This document shows, piece after piece, positions 1 to 7,944 of a stretch of 24,839 nucleotides of DNA; the stretch's first letter is position 1, and the number at the start of each line of letters is the position of its first letter. The notes beneath the pieces are model-generated. The model searched no databases. It was not told the DNA's origin and was given only the letters and a program-made list of their open reading frames with translations. Made by a program: the position numbers and the translations under genes. The DNA comes from CAYXGE01 sp964464435 (GTDB taxonomy: Bacteria > Pseudomonadota > Gammaproteobacteria > Burkholderiales > Methylophilaceae). The stretch covers positions 1-24,839 of the forward strand of contig CAYXGE010000019.1 of NCBI GenBank assembly GCA_964464435.1. The letters are read 5' to 3'.

Positions 1-53
<53 letters not shown>

Positions 54-72
54 AGCAAGACCTCACAAAAGA

Positions 73-107
73 GGCGCAATATTAAAGACCTGAGCCACGG
101 TTGTCAA
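73..107 (-). promoter_or_regulatory. sigma70 promoter of tRNA-Ala with GC-rich discriminator
   Basis: On the minus strand a perfect -35 TTGACA (107-102) is followed by a 17-nt spacer and a -10 TAATAT (84-79, 4 of 6 matches). The next bases, TGCGCC, form a GC-rich discriminator. Transcription would start near 72, about 20 nt before the mature tRNA 5' end at 53. GC-rich discriminators are typical of stable RNA promoters under stringent control; that regulation is inferred here. Confidence 0.75.
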
Positions 108-132
108 CGACTTTGTGACAAATTGCCATGAT

Positions 133-2343
133 TTATATGTTTTTTTTCAGGCTAAGCATTTGCAATAGATTTTTACGCTTTAATTTGCGTTTAATTGACA
201 CTTTTGCATTGTAAAAAGTAAATGGTAGCTTATGCCAAATACTAAAACGCTGACCCATTTGCGCCATGTACATGGTCATTAGCGTATTTCTTCCTGAGAC
301 ATGCAGTTTGTTGCAGGCGCGAGCCATATCTGAGAGGCGTTTTGATAATGGTGTGCCATGGTTAAAAAAGTGTGCACGACCAGTATCAATCAATGAAAAT
401 GTTAGTGTGCCTTGTTGCTGGCTTATTAAAATGTTGCCGCCTGATAAATCTCTAAAAAACACGCCTTTGTTATGCATGTTCAATAAAAAACTGCAGACTT
501 GCTGATATGCGTTTTGTTGGCTAATACCTTGAAAGCTTTCCTGGCCATTGGCAAAGGCACTAAACATCTCGCGCACAGAAAAATCTGCTGGCACGTATTC
601 GCATATGTAAAAGTTTTTCGTTAGGCTTTGGTCATTAACATGTTCAAAGTAGGCTATAGGTTTGGCATTTTGTATGCCACGCCTAAGCAGTTCATTTGCC
701 CCAGACCAACTACGTAGAGCCTTTGAAGGTTTGTAGCGGTCTAACCATTTTTTGTGTAAGTGCATTTTTACTGGTTGCTTTACAACCAATTGCTTAGTTG
801 GGTCACGTGGGTCTGGAATCGTCCAAATGGCATTTCTGGCTAGCCGTAATGTACTTTGCTTGCTAGGTGATTGCATGTTGTTTGGGTCTAATGCAGAGGC
901 TAGTAGTGTATTTTCGCTTGCGTTTGCTCCTGCAATTAAGCCTCGCCATGGGCCGTTGCGATAAACCTGATAGGTACTAGCCTTTGCATGCGCATGAATG
1001 GCCACTGAGGGCATGATATCAGCCTCATCTTTAAGAGGTATAGCTTGCGACTGATTAAAACGAATATATAAAGGTGACTCTGTAACAACAGATGGCTCAC
1101 TGTTGAGCAATTGCCCATCTCGATTTATATACGTTACGTTGGCAAGCTGCTGAGTTGTATAGAGGTCATTTAAAGCGGCTAGCTTGCCGTTAGTTGTCCA
1201 CATCACATGTAACTGAAAATCAGCCCCTGAGAAACAGTGTACTTCTAGAAAATCGTGATGATTTAGTTGCCCCTGGTACATTAACCCAGAAATCAATCGA
1301 ATAAACGCTTGATACGCTTTAAAAGCTGGACGTATTTGATATTGATTAAGTTCATCACCGACTGATTGGTAATATGTAATACGTTCAAGTACAGGGTAGG
1401 GCGTAATGCCATCATCAATTAAGCCTTCGCGGTGGCATATTAATGGTCCCCATGCTGCGCTTTGCAACGTACCTGATGCTGCGCAAAGCACCATATAGCG
1501 ACTTAGGTAATCCGCTTGCTTTTCAAGCGTGTCTGGAAGCAAGCGGGCGATTCTTGGTAATGTCCAGAAAGCTGACGGCGAATGCATGACTGGCACTCCA
1601 TAATGAGCGCCAATAGCCTGTAATACATAAGCCTTTTTAACTAATCTAAAGCCGCCATAGGGCGCCAGTGTATGCCCCATTATTTTATGATCATCACGTT
1701 CAGGTTCTGTGCAACGCTCTGAAAATAAATTATCGGTATGTACATCTGGCAGTTGTTGACGTGCTTTAAGTATGGCTAATAGGCCAATGTTATAGAGAGG
1801 CTCAAAGTCTGTAATGCTAGGGCCTGCAAGCGTAATGTGATAGGCTTTAATAATAGGATAAGCCAACCCCCACATACTTAAAAAACCTTTAAGAGTATAG
1901 CCAGCCCAACGTTTACGATTGATTGTAGAGCCAATTTCTAGCAAGGTAATGCTTGGTCCATAACGCTCACAAACTAGGGTGATAAATTGTTGCCATTTGG
2001 TTTGCGCTGCTGTGGTTTCCATGGCCTGCGCTTCTGAAAATGGTTGAACCAAATGGAGATGCAGTTTAAACCCAGCACGAATTAAGGCGCTTAATAATCG
2101 ACTTTGATTACCATCAAAATCATCATAACTAAAATCTAAACGAACGCGTTGCACCCCTAATAGCTGCAATTGTTCAATGATGTATTGATCAACTTGTGGA
2201 TTATTAGCAGCGGCAACGCCAACGCAAGCAAAATCAACAGGCACCACATGCCCTTTAATTGGGGTGTAGCCATGTTTAGAGCGTAATTTGCCAGTAAAAA
2301 TGTAAGTGGCATTTGCCCACAAAAATTGATGTAACGGTTGCAA
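133..2343 (-). CDS. Glycoside-hydrolase-like / lipopolysaccharide-kinase-like (WaaP/InaA) two-part protein
   Basis: This 736-residue protein seems to have two parts. Residues about 35-430 look like a TIM-barrel glycoside hydrolase: alternating strand-like segments such as VQRVRLDFSYDDF, LEIGSTINRKRW near 135-145 where clan-A enzymes carry the acid/base Glu (E136), and an AWGPL segment near 297. Residues about 495-720 resemble the lipopolysaccharide kinase (Kdo/WaaP/InaA) fold: Lys in LVVKQPVK (about 522), SKALRSWSGANELLRRGI, a catalytic loop FFRDLSGGNILI (D632, N637) and DTG (653-655) in place of DFG. In the HRD position the His is Phe (F630). No signal peptide or membrane segment is evident. 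The start is TTG at 2343, with AGG six bases upstream and 14 bp after the queF stop, suggesting co-transcription. The likely role is sugar or envelope modification. The kinase part is fairly secure, the hydrolase assignment is by pattern only, and the substrate is unknown. Confidence 0.7.
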   Translation of the reverse strand: MQPLHQFLWANATYIFTGKLRSKHGYTPIKGHVVPVDFACVGVAAANNPQVDQYIIEQLQLLGVQRVRLDFSYDDFDGNQSRLLSALIRAGFKLHLHLVQPFSEAQAMETTAAQTKWQQFITLVCERYGPSITLLEIGSTINRKRWAGYTLKGFLSMWGLAYPIIKAYHITLAGPSITDFEPLYNIGLLAILKARQQLPDVHTDNLFSERCTEPERDDHKIMGHTLAPYGGFRLVKKAYVLQAIGAHYGVPVMHSPSAFWTLPRIARLLPDTLEKQADYLSRYMVLCAASGTLQSAAWGPLICHREGLIDDGITPYPVLERITYYQSVGDELNQYQIRPAFKAYQAFIRLISGLMYQGQLNHHDFLEVHCFSGADFQLHVMWTTNGKLAALNDLYTTQQLANVTYINRDGQLLNSEPSVVTESPLYIRFNQSQAIPLKDEADIMPSVAIHAHAKASTYQVYRNGPWRGLIAGANASENTLLASALDPNNMQSPSKQSTLRLARNAIWTIPDPRDPTKQLVVKQPVKMHLHKKWLDRYKPSKALRSWSGANELLRRGIQNAKPIAYFEHVNDQSLTKNFYICEYVPADFSVREMFSAFANGQESFQGISQQNAYQQVCSFLLNMHNKGVFFRDLSGGNILISQQQGTLTFSLIDTGRAHFFNHGTPLSKRLSDMARACNKLHVSGRNTLMTMYMAQMGQRFSIWHKLPFTFYNAKVSIKRKLKRKNLLQMLSLKKNI
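1394..1401 (+). other. KOPS-like octamer GGGTAGGG pointing to dif
   Basis: The plus strand reads GGGTAGGG, which matches the E. coli FtsK-orienting consensus GGGNAGGG. It points rightward, toward the dif site at 14742-14769. It lies on the non-coding strand of the kinase gene, so it is not a product of that gene's codon use in the sense direction. Function as KOPS in this organism is inferred. Confidence 0.45.
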
Positions 2344-2357
2344 TTGAAACCTATGCG

Positions 2358-2813
2358 TTAGCCGCGCATATTGGATTGTGTCTCAAATTGACTTAACTCT
2401 ACGCGAGGCAGAGGTTGCCATCCAGATTTTCTGTGTTCAGCAATAACATTAGTAAATACGCCGCCTCGCACATAAAATTTTGCTGTAACGCGCATAAATT
2501 TAGGCTGAGTAGCCGCTACTAAGTCATCTAAAATCTGGTTGGTCACCGCTTCATGAAAGCAACCTTCATCTCTAAACGACCACATATATAGTTTTAAACT
2601 TTTAAGTTCGACACAAAGTAGGTCAGGAATATAATCCAGAATAATGACTGCAAAATCTGGCTGTCCAGTTTTAGGACAAAGGCATGTAAACTCAGGAATT
2701 TCCATATGGATATGAAAATCACGCTCTGGTTTAGGGTTGTCAAACACCTCAAGGGTTTTGCTAGGTTGTGCTGTGGGTTTATTACCCAAAGCTGTTAATG
2801 GTGCAGTTGTCAT
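2358..2813 (-). CDS. queF: NADPH-dependent 7-cyano-7-deazaguanine reductase (preQ0 reductase)
   Basis: QueF reduces preQ0 to preQ1 in queuosine tRNA modification, in the cytoplasm. Counted from ATG 2813 (151 residues), FTCLCPKTGQPDF holds the nucleophilic Cys (C46) and the Asp (D53). CVELKSLKLYMWSFR (E69) is the family hallmark, followed by FHEAVTNQIL. The length fits the short, single-domain YkvM type rather than the long E. coli type. The frame stays open to a TTG at 2840, but a TATAAT box at 2860-2855 would put the transcript start near 2848, and ATGACTACT-like codons begin at 2813, so I prefer the ATG. It heads the minus-strand pair with the kinase-fusion gene and is divergent from smc. 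Confidence 0.93.
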   Translation of the reverse strand: MTTAPLTALGNKPTAQPSKTLEVFDNPKPERDFHIHMEIPEFTCLCPKTGQPDFAVIILDYIPDLLCVELKSLKLYMWSFRDEGCFHEAVTNQILDDLVAATQPKFMRVTAKFYVRGGVFTNVIAEHRKSGWQPLPRVELSQFETQSNMRG

Positions 2814-2854
2814 AATTTTGTCAGCGCATAGTGAGCGCAATGCTAAAAACCGTT

Positions 2855-2860
2855 ATTATA
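2855..2860 (-). promoter_or_regulatory. -10 element for queF
   Basis: A perfect TATAAT lies on the minus strand at 2860-2855, giving a start near 2848 and a leader of about 35 nt before ATG 2813. No good -35 is present at 16-18 nt (best candidate TTAATC), so the promoter may be weak or activator-dependent. Confidence 0.4.
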
Positions 2861-2866
2861 CTGTTT

Positions 2867-2894
2867 ATGACAACACGATTAACACCAATATCAT
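2867..2894 (+). promoter_or_regulatory. Putative smc promoter
   Basis: ATGACA (2867-2872, 5 of 6) and TATCAT (2889-2894, 5 of 6) are separated by 16 nt. Transcription would start near 2901, about 23 nt before the GTG start of smc. The element lies back to back with the queF -10 box. Confidence 0.4.
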
Positions 2895-2923
2895 TATTCC
2901 TCTATCAAACCTAATAAAAACTC

Positions 2924-5900
2924 GTGCGCTTAACTCATTTAAAACTGGCAGGCTTTAAGTCTTTTGTAGATCCTACCACCTTGCACATTCACGGTCAGCG
3001 CGTTGGTGTCGTTGGCCCTAATGGCTGTGGCAAATCTAACGTAATGGAGTCTGTGCGCTGGGTGCTTGGTGAGTCTAGCGCTAAAGAAATGCGTGGCGAT
3101 TCCATGGATGCCGTCATTTTTAATGGCTCGGGCAACCGCAAACCAATTTCGCGCGCCAGCGTTGAACTCGTTTTTGATAACAGCTTAGGTGGAGCCAGCG
3201 GTGAATGGTCGCAGTATGCTGAAATCTCGGTTAAACGCATTATCGAACGTGATAAAGGCTCTAGCTACTATATTAATAACACCTTGGTGCGTAGGCGTGA
3301 TGTGGCGGATTTGTTTTTAGGCACAGGTCTAGGTAGCCGTGCTTATGCCATTATTGGTCAAAATACTATCTCACGTATTATTGAGGCAAAACCAGAAGAG
3401 TTGCGTATTTTTTTAGAAGAGGCGGCAGGCATCTCAAAGTACAAAGAACGACGTAGAGAAACTGAATTACGTTTGCGTGATACGCGAGATAATTTAAGTC
3501 GTGTAGAAGATATTCGCCAAGAAATCGATAAGCAAATTGTACGTTTAGATGCGCAAGCAGTCATTGCCGAGCAGTATCATCAATTGCAAGATGCGCTAAA
3601 GCTCGCGCAGGGGCAATTATGGCTGATTAAAAAACGCGATGCCAGTGTTGCTTGGGATAAAACTAAACGAGGCGTAGAAAAACTAGTCAATGATTTAGAA
3701 GCGCAAATGGCCGCGCTACGGTCAGCGGAAGCAAATTTAGAGCGTTTACGGCAAGCCCATTTTGCAAGTACCGAGCAAGTGCAAAACGCTCAAGCGCAAT
3801 ATTATCAAGCCAATGCCGAAGTCTCTAATCTAGAACAGCAAGTTAAACATACTACTGACGCGCGTGAACGGTTGCTACAACAACTGCAACAACTTGATCA
3901 ACAGCAAGAAAGAAATATTTCACAGGCCGTTAGTTTGCAAGATGAAATGCAACGTGCCATGGCACAACAAGCTGAAGCCATCATTGCCTCTGAGCACGCC
4001 AATATACGGTTAGAAGCTGCAAAGCAAAGCATGCCAGAAGCAGAGCAAAATTACCGATTAAGTCAGCAAGCCTATGCCAAGGCACAACAAGCACTTAGCC
4101 AATCTGAGCAAGGTATACGCGTTGAAACAAACTCTGTTAGTCATCTTAGTCAAAACCTACAAGAGCTGAGTAATCGTTTACAAAGATTAGAACAAGAACG
4201 TTTAGGTCTAAAGTTACCAGAGCAAACAAGCTTAGTCCAAAAGCAGCAATTGTTGGCAGAATTACAAGAAAACAACAACCAAATATCACGGTCACTTGAA
4301 AGTTTGCGTCAACAAGAGCAAACACGCGTTGAGCAAGTAAAAGTATTTAGAGAAGCGCAAACTCAGCATGAACGTCAACTTAGTCAAGTTGAAGCGCAAA
4401 TATTTTCACTCAATAAACTTCAGCAAGCACTGGGGCAGTCATCTAAACTAGATGCATGGTTAAGTGCTGAAAAGTTAGATGGTAAATCACGTTTATGGCA
4501 AAAAGTTGGTGTTGAAAACGGCTGGGGTATTGCACTTGAAGCGATATTAGGTGAGCGCTTAAATGCGGTGATTGCAGAGCTAGTTAATGTTTCCGCAACA
4601 CGACCTCCTGCGCTCGTGGCTTTATGTGAAATAACAACCAGAAAACCTGTACAAACACAACCTGCTGAAAGCTTAATGGCAAAGCTCAATACAACAGCGC
4701 CAGAGTTGCAAGCAGTATTAGAAGATTGGCTATCAGGCGTTTATGTGGCAGATAATGCAGAAGTTGCCTTACAAAAGCGCCTGCAGTTAAAAGCTGGCGA
4801 AGCCATTGTGACACCAGAAGGCGATATCTATACGCAATACAGTGTCGTCATGTATGCGGCTAATAGTCAATTGCATGGCATATTAGATAGGCAACGTGAA
4901 TTGGCAACGCTAGATGCGCAATTGCCAGATTTAAAACGGGCGTTAATAGCACAACAACAGGCAACACAAGCAGCAGAAAATAGTATTTTAGAGCTAAAAG
5001 CGCAAATTCAAGCACAACAGCAACAGCTCACACAGCAGACACAACAGCAACACCGCTTAAGTTTAGAAATTCAAAGTTTAGAGCAACAACGTCAGCATGT
5101 GATTGATAGGCAATTGGCGATTCAAAAAGAGCAAGCATTGATGCGAGAGCGCAGCCAACAGCTGGAACATGAAAAAAATCAAAAACAAACAGACATTAAT
5201 CATTTAAATACCTCATTAGAAAGCGTAAAACAATCTTTACAAACTTTGCATGAAACAAGGCAAGGGGCAGAAAAAACGCTTAACGAGGCCAGAAACAGTT
5301 TGCAATCAGCAGACCGTTATGCGCAAGAAATGCAGTTTAATTTAAAATTAATATCAAATAATATCAATGAATTAAATAATAAAATTAATGTTAATAGTGA
5401 AGAAAAATCTGCATTAAGTATACGTAAGGCTGAGCATGAGGAAATGTTAGCGGCAGCCAAAATGGAGGGTTTAAAAGCTAACTTAGAAAATGCTTTAAAT
5501 CACAAACAATCGATGGAAGCCGCATTGGTTAAAGCGCGTGAAGCAATGAGTGAGGCTGAGCAACAACTTCAGCAAGAAGAACGAAATCGTATGCAGGCAG
5601 AGCAGGTAATGCATCCATTACGAGATAAATTAGAACAAGCAAGGCTGGCTGAGCAACAAGCACGTTTACATTTTGAGCAGTGTAGTCAATCTCTTGTTGC
5701 TACTGGTTTATTCAAGGATGCAAATGATGAAGCCAAGTTACTAGAAAGCATTGGCGCAATAGGTAAAGCCTTAGAATATGAACAAAAAGTAGCGACTATT
5801 CAACAAAATGTTGAAGCTTTGGGTGCTGTTAATTTAGCGGCAATTCAAGAGCTTGCCGCAGAGCGTGAACGTAAGCAATATCTGGACAGTCAAGCGTTGG

Positions 5901-6442
5901 ACTTAGAGCAAGCAATTGCCACGTTAGATGAAGCGATTAGAAAGATTGATAAGGAAACGCGAAGCCGCCTACAGCAAACCTTTGATGAAACCAACCTCCA
6001 TTTTGGTGAGCTATTTTCAGTATTATTTGGTGGCGGACAGGCGCGCTTGGAGTTATTGGGTGATGAAATTTTAGATAATGGCATGCAAGTATTTGCGCAA
6101 CCACCTGGCAAGAAAAACAGCACCATTCATTTACTATCTGGCGGCGAAAAAGCATTAACGGCATTAGCCCTTGTTTTTGCACTATTTAGGCTTAATCCCG
6201 CACCATTTTGCCTTATGGATGAGGTTGATGCACCTTTGGATGACAGCAATACTGAACGATTTTGTAGCATGGTGAGAAAAATGTCAGAAAAAACGCAGTT
6301 TTTATTTGTCAGTCATAATAAAATAACCATGGAAATGGCGCAGCAACTAATTGGTGTTACCATGCAGGAATCTGGCGTCTCTCGCATCGTTGAAGTTGAC
6401 ATTGAGGCTGCATTACGCATGCAAGATGTGGCTGTAGCTTAA
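2924..6442 (+). CDS. smc: Chromosome segregation protein SMC
   Basis: SMC is the ATPase of the SMC-ScpAB condensin, which compacts and resolves sister chromosomes. The 1172 residues match the usual 1150-1200. The N-terminal head has Walker A GPNGCGKSN (about 32-40). Long Gln/Glu-rich coiled coils flank a hinge at about 500-650. The C-terminal head has signature LLSGGEKA (1070-1077) and Walker B CLMDEVDAPLDD (from 1096). The start is GTG at 2924; residues MRLTHLKLAGFKSF align with the standard SMC N-terminus, so no upstream extension is needed. It opens the smc-zipA-ligA run, and zipA starts 26 bp after its stop. Presence of SMC rather than MukB agrees with a betaproteobacterium. Confidence 0.98.
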   Translation: MRLTHLKLAGFKSFVDPTTLHIHGQRVGVVGPNGCGKSNVMESVRWVLGESSAKEMRGDSMDAVIFNGSGNRKPISRASVELVFDNSLGGASGEWSQYAEISVKRIIERDKGSSYYINNTLVRRRDVADLFLGTGLGSRAYAIIGQNTISRIIEAKPEELRIFLEEAAGISKYKERRRETELRLRDTRDNLSRVEDIRQEIDKQIVRLDAQAVIAEQYHQLQDALKLAQGQLWLIKKRDASVAWDKTKRGVEKLVNDLEAQMAALRSAEANLERLRQAHFASTEQVQNAQAQYYQANAEVSNLEQQVKHTTDARERLLQQLQQLDQQQERNISQAVSLQDEMQRAMAQQAEAIIASEHANIRLEAAKQSMPEAEQNYRLSQQAYAKAQQALSQSEQGIRVETNSVSHLSQNLQELSNRLQRLEQERLGLKLPEQTSLVQKQQLLAELQENNNQISRSLESLRQQEQTRVEQVKVFREAQTQHERQLSQVEAQIFSLNKLQQALGQSSKLDAWLSAEKLDGKSRLWQKVGVENGWGIALEAILGERLNAVIAELVNVSATRPPALVALCEITTRKPVQTQPAESLMAKLNTTAPELQAVLEDWLSGVYVADNAEVALQKRLQLKAGEAIVTPEGDIYTQYSVVMYAANSQLHGILDRQRELATLDAQLPDLKRALIAQQQATQAAENSILELKAQIQAQQQQLTQQTQQQHRLSLEIQSLEQQRQHVIDRQLAIQKEQALMRERSQQLEHEKNQKQTDINHLNTSLESVKQSLQTLHETRQGAEKTLNEARNSLQSADRYAQEMQFNLKLISNNINELNNKINVNSEEKSALSIRKAEHEEMLAAAKMEGLKANLENALNHKQSMEAALVKAREAMSEAEQQLQQEERNRMQAEQVMHPLRDKLEQARLAEQQARLHFEQCSQSLVATGLFKDANDEAKLLESIGAIGKALEYEQKVATIQQNVEALGAVNLAAIQELAAERERKQYLDSQALDLEQAIATLDEAIRKIDKETRSRLQQTFDETNLHFGELFSVLFGGGQARLELLGDEILDNGMQVFAQPPGKKNSTIHLLSGGEKALTALALVFALFRLNPAPFCLMDEVDAPLDDSNTERFCSMVRKMSEKTQFLFVSHNKITMEMAQQLIGVTMQESGVSRIVEVDIEAALRMQDVAVA

Positions 6443-6468
6443 AAATATTATTATAGAGTTTATACAAT

Positions 6469-7938
6469 ATGTCAGATTTATATTTAGGTTTAGTGGTGTT
6501 AGGCATCTTGGTGATTGTTGCCGTGGTGACCTATAACTGGTGGCAAGAAAGAGCCTATAGACGCGAAGCAGAAGCAAGATTTTCACAACTTGAAAATGAT
6601 GTGCTGATGGATGACGTTTCACCACTAAGCAAACGTGTGATGCCTGCTGAGTTTGAGAATAACAACAACACTTCACATAATGAAGCAACGCCATTTAAAG
6701 CTACGCCAAAAGATGATTTTGAAGATATTGGCATAGCCACCCCATTAAAACCTACAGCACTAGCCGATGAGCAAGTGCAACTAGATATAAGCAATGCAGT
6801 ACTTAGCACTAATAATGCTAAGGTTGAACATGAACTCGATCTTGATCAAGCGATTGTAGAGGAAGCTACGCACACGCTTGAGATAGAAAACATAGGTGAA
6901 GATATTGTCGATACCAATGAATTAGCGCCTCTTTCAATGGCTACATCTGATATGTTGAATGAAACGCCATCAACAGTTTCATTTGTCGAGATGGATGTTG
7001 CACCGCTAGATGATGAGAAACAGCCTGTTGATTTATCTAATGAAAATAATAAAGACAGTTTTATAATCGACACCCAGACGCCTAAAGAAATGCCGCTTCA
7101 AATAACCTCTTTCCCCAAAGAGATTGATACACAAATAGATTTTGTAGCCGTATTACATTTACCCAAATCTGTAAACATTAGTTTGTTGCAAGACTTTATT
7201 AAAGGCACACACGACTTAGATAAACATCAAGGAGTGTTTGCAATGTTACCTTCATCTGCATGGCTGGCAGTTAAGGCTAACACATCAACTTATGAAGAAA
7301 CGCAAAAAGTGGTGTGTAGCATTCAATTAGCAGACCGTGCTGGCTATATTTCAAAAACCACCTTAACTCGTTTTCAATATGAAGTGGATAAACTGGGTAG
7401 TAAACTAGCTGCCCATATTGAATGGCTAACCGTGGGTGACCCATGGCGAATTGCTAGCGAACTTGACCAGTTTTGTATCGACGTAGACAAACTCGTAGGT
7501 TTTCATATTATTCAAGGCGCGAATGGGCCATTTACTGGCACCAAGTTACGCGGCTTAGCAGAAGCGAGTGGCTTAAAATTAGAGTCTGATGGCGCATTTG
7601 CCATGAATGACGATGCTGGTCAGCGGCTGTATTGCATGGTGAATAAAGACGGTTCACCGTTTGTGTTGGATAGCTTGCGCGCATCATTAGTAAGTGGCGT
7701 TTCATTTCAACTAGATATCCCACGCGTTAAAAATTGCATTGAGGTATTTAACCAAATGGTATTGGCCGCCAAACAAATGGAGTCAAGTTTAGCGGCGGTT
7801 TTGGTGGATGACCATCAAAAACCTGTGGGTGAGGTGCAAGTTGAAAAAGTACGCCAGCAACTAAAATTAATCCACGGCAAAATGCTCGCAAGAGGCATTG
7901 AACCTGGCAGTGAAACCGCCTTACGTTTGTTTTTATAA
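6469..7938 (+). CDS. zipA: Cell division protein ZipA
   Basis: ZipA anchors FtsZ to the inner membrane at the septum. The 489-residue product starts with a short periplasmic tip and one transmembrane helix (about residues 5-23, LYLGLVVLGILVIVAVVTY), followed by basic residues (RAYRREAEAR). A long acidic linker runs to about residue 215. The C-terminal part, with GFHIIQGANGPFTGTKLRG, YCMVNKDGSPF and VSFQLDIPRV, fits the FtsZ-binding domain. The linker makes it longer than E. coli ZipA (about 330). The position between smc and ligA is the conserved one. The ATG start follows a weak AGAG 11 bases upstream. Confidence 0.9.
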   Translation: MSDLYLGLVVLGILVIVAVVTYNWWQERAYRREAEARFSQLENDVLMDDVSPLSKRVMPAEFENNNNTSHNEATPFKATPKDDFEDIGIATPLKPTALADEQVQLDISNAVLSTNNAKVEHELDLDQAIVEEATHTLEIENIGEDIVDTNELAPLSMATSDMLNETPSTVSFVEMDVAPLDDEKQPVDLSNENNKDSFIIDTQTPKEMPLQITSFPKEIDTQIDFVAVLHLPKSVNISLLQDFIKGTHDLDKHQGVFAMLPSSAWLAVKANTSTYEETQKVVCSIQLADRAGYISKTTLTRFQYEVDKLGSKLAAHIEWLTVGDPWRIASELDQFCIDVDKLVGFHIIQGANGPFTGTKLRGLAEASGLKLESDGAFAMNDDAGQRLYCMVNKDGSPFVLDSLRASLVSGVSFQLDIPRVKNCIEVFNQMVLAAKQMESSLAAVLVDDHQKPVGEVQVEKVRQQLKLIHGKMLARGIEPGSETALRLFL

Positions 7939-7944
7939 TCTGTC

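Noticed and set aside
2814..2840. TTG 2840 as queF start
   Set aside because: It would leave a leader of only about 8 nt after the TATAAT box; ATG 2813 fits the family length.
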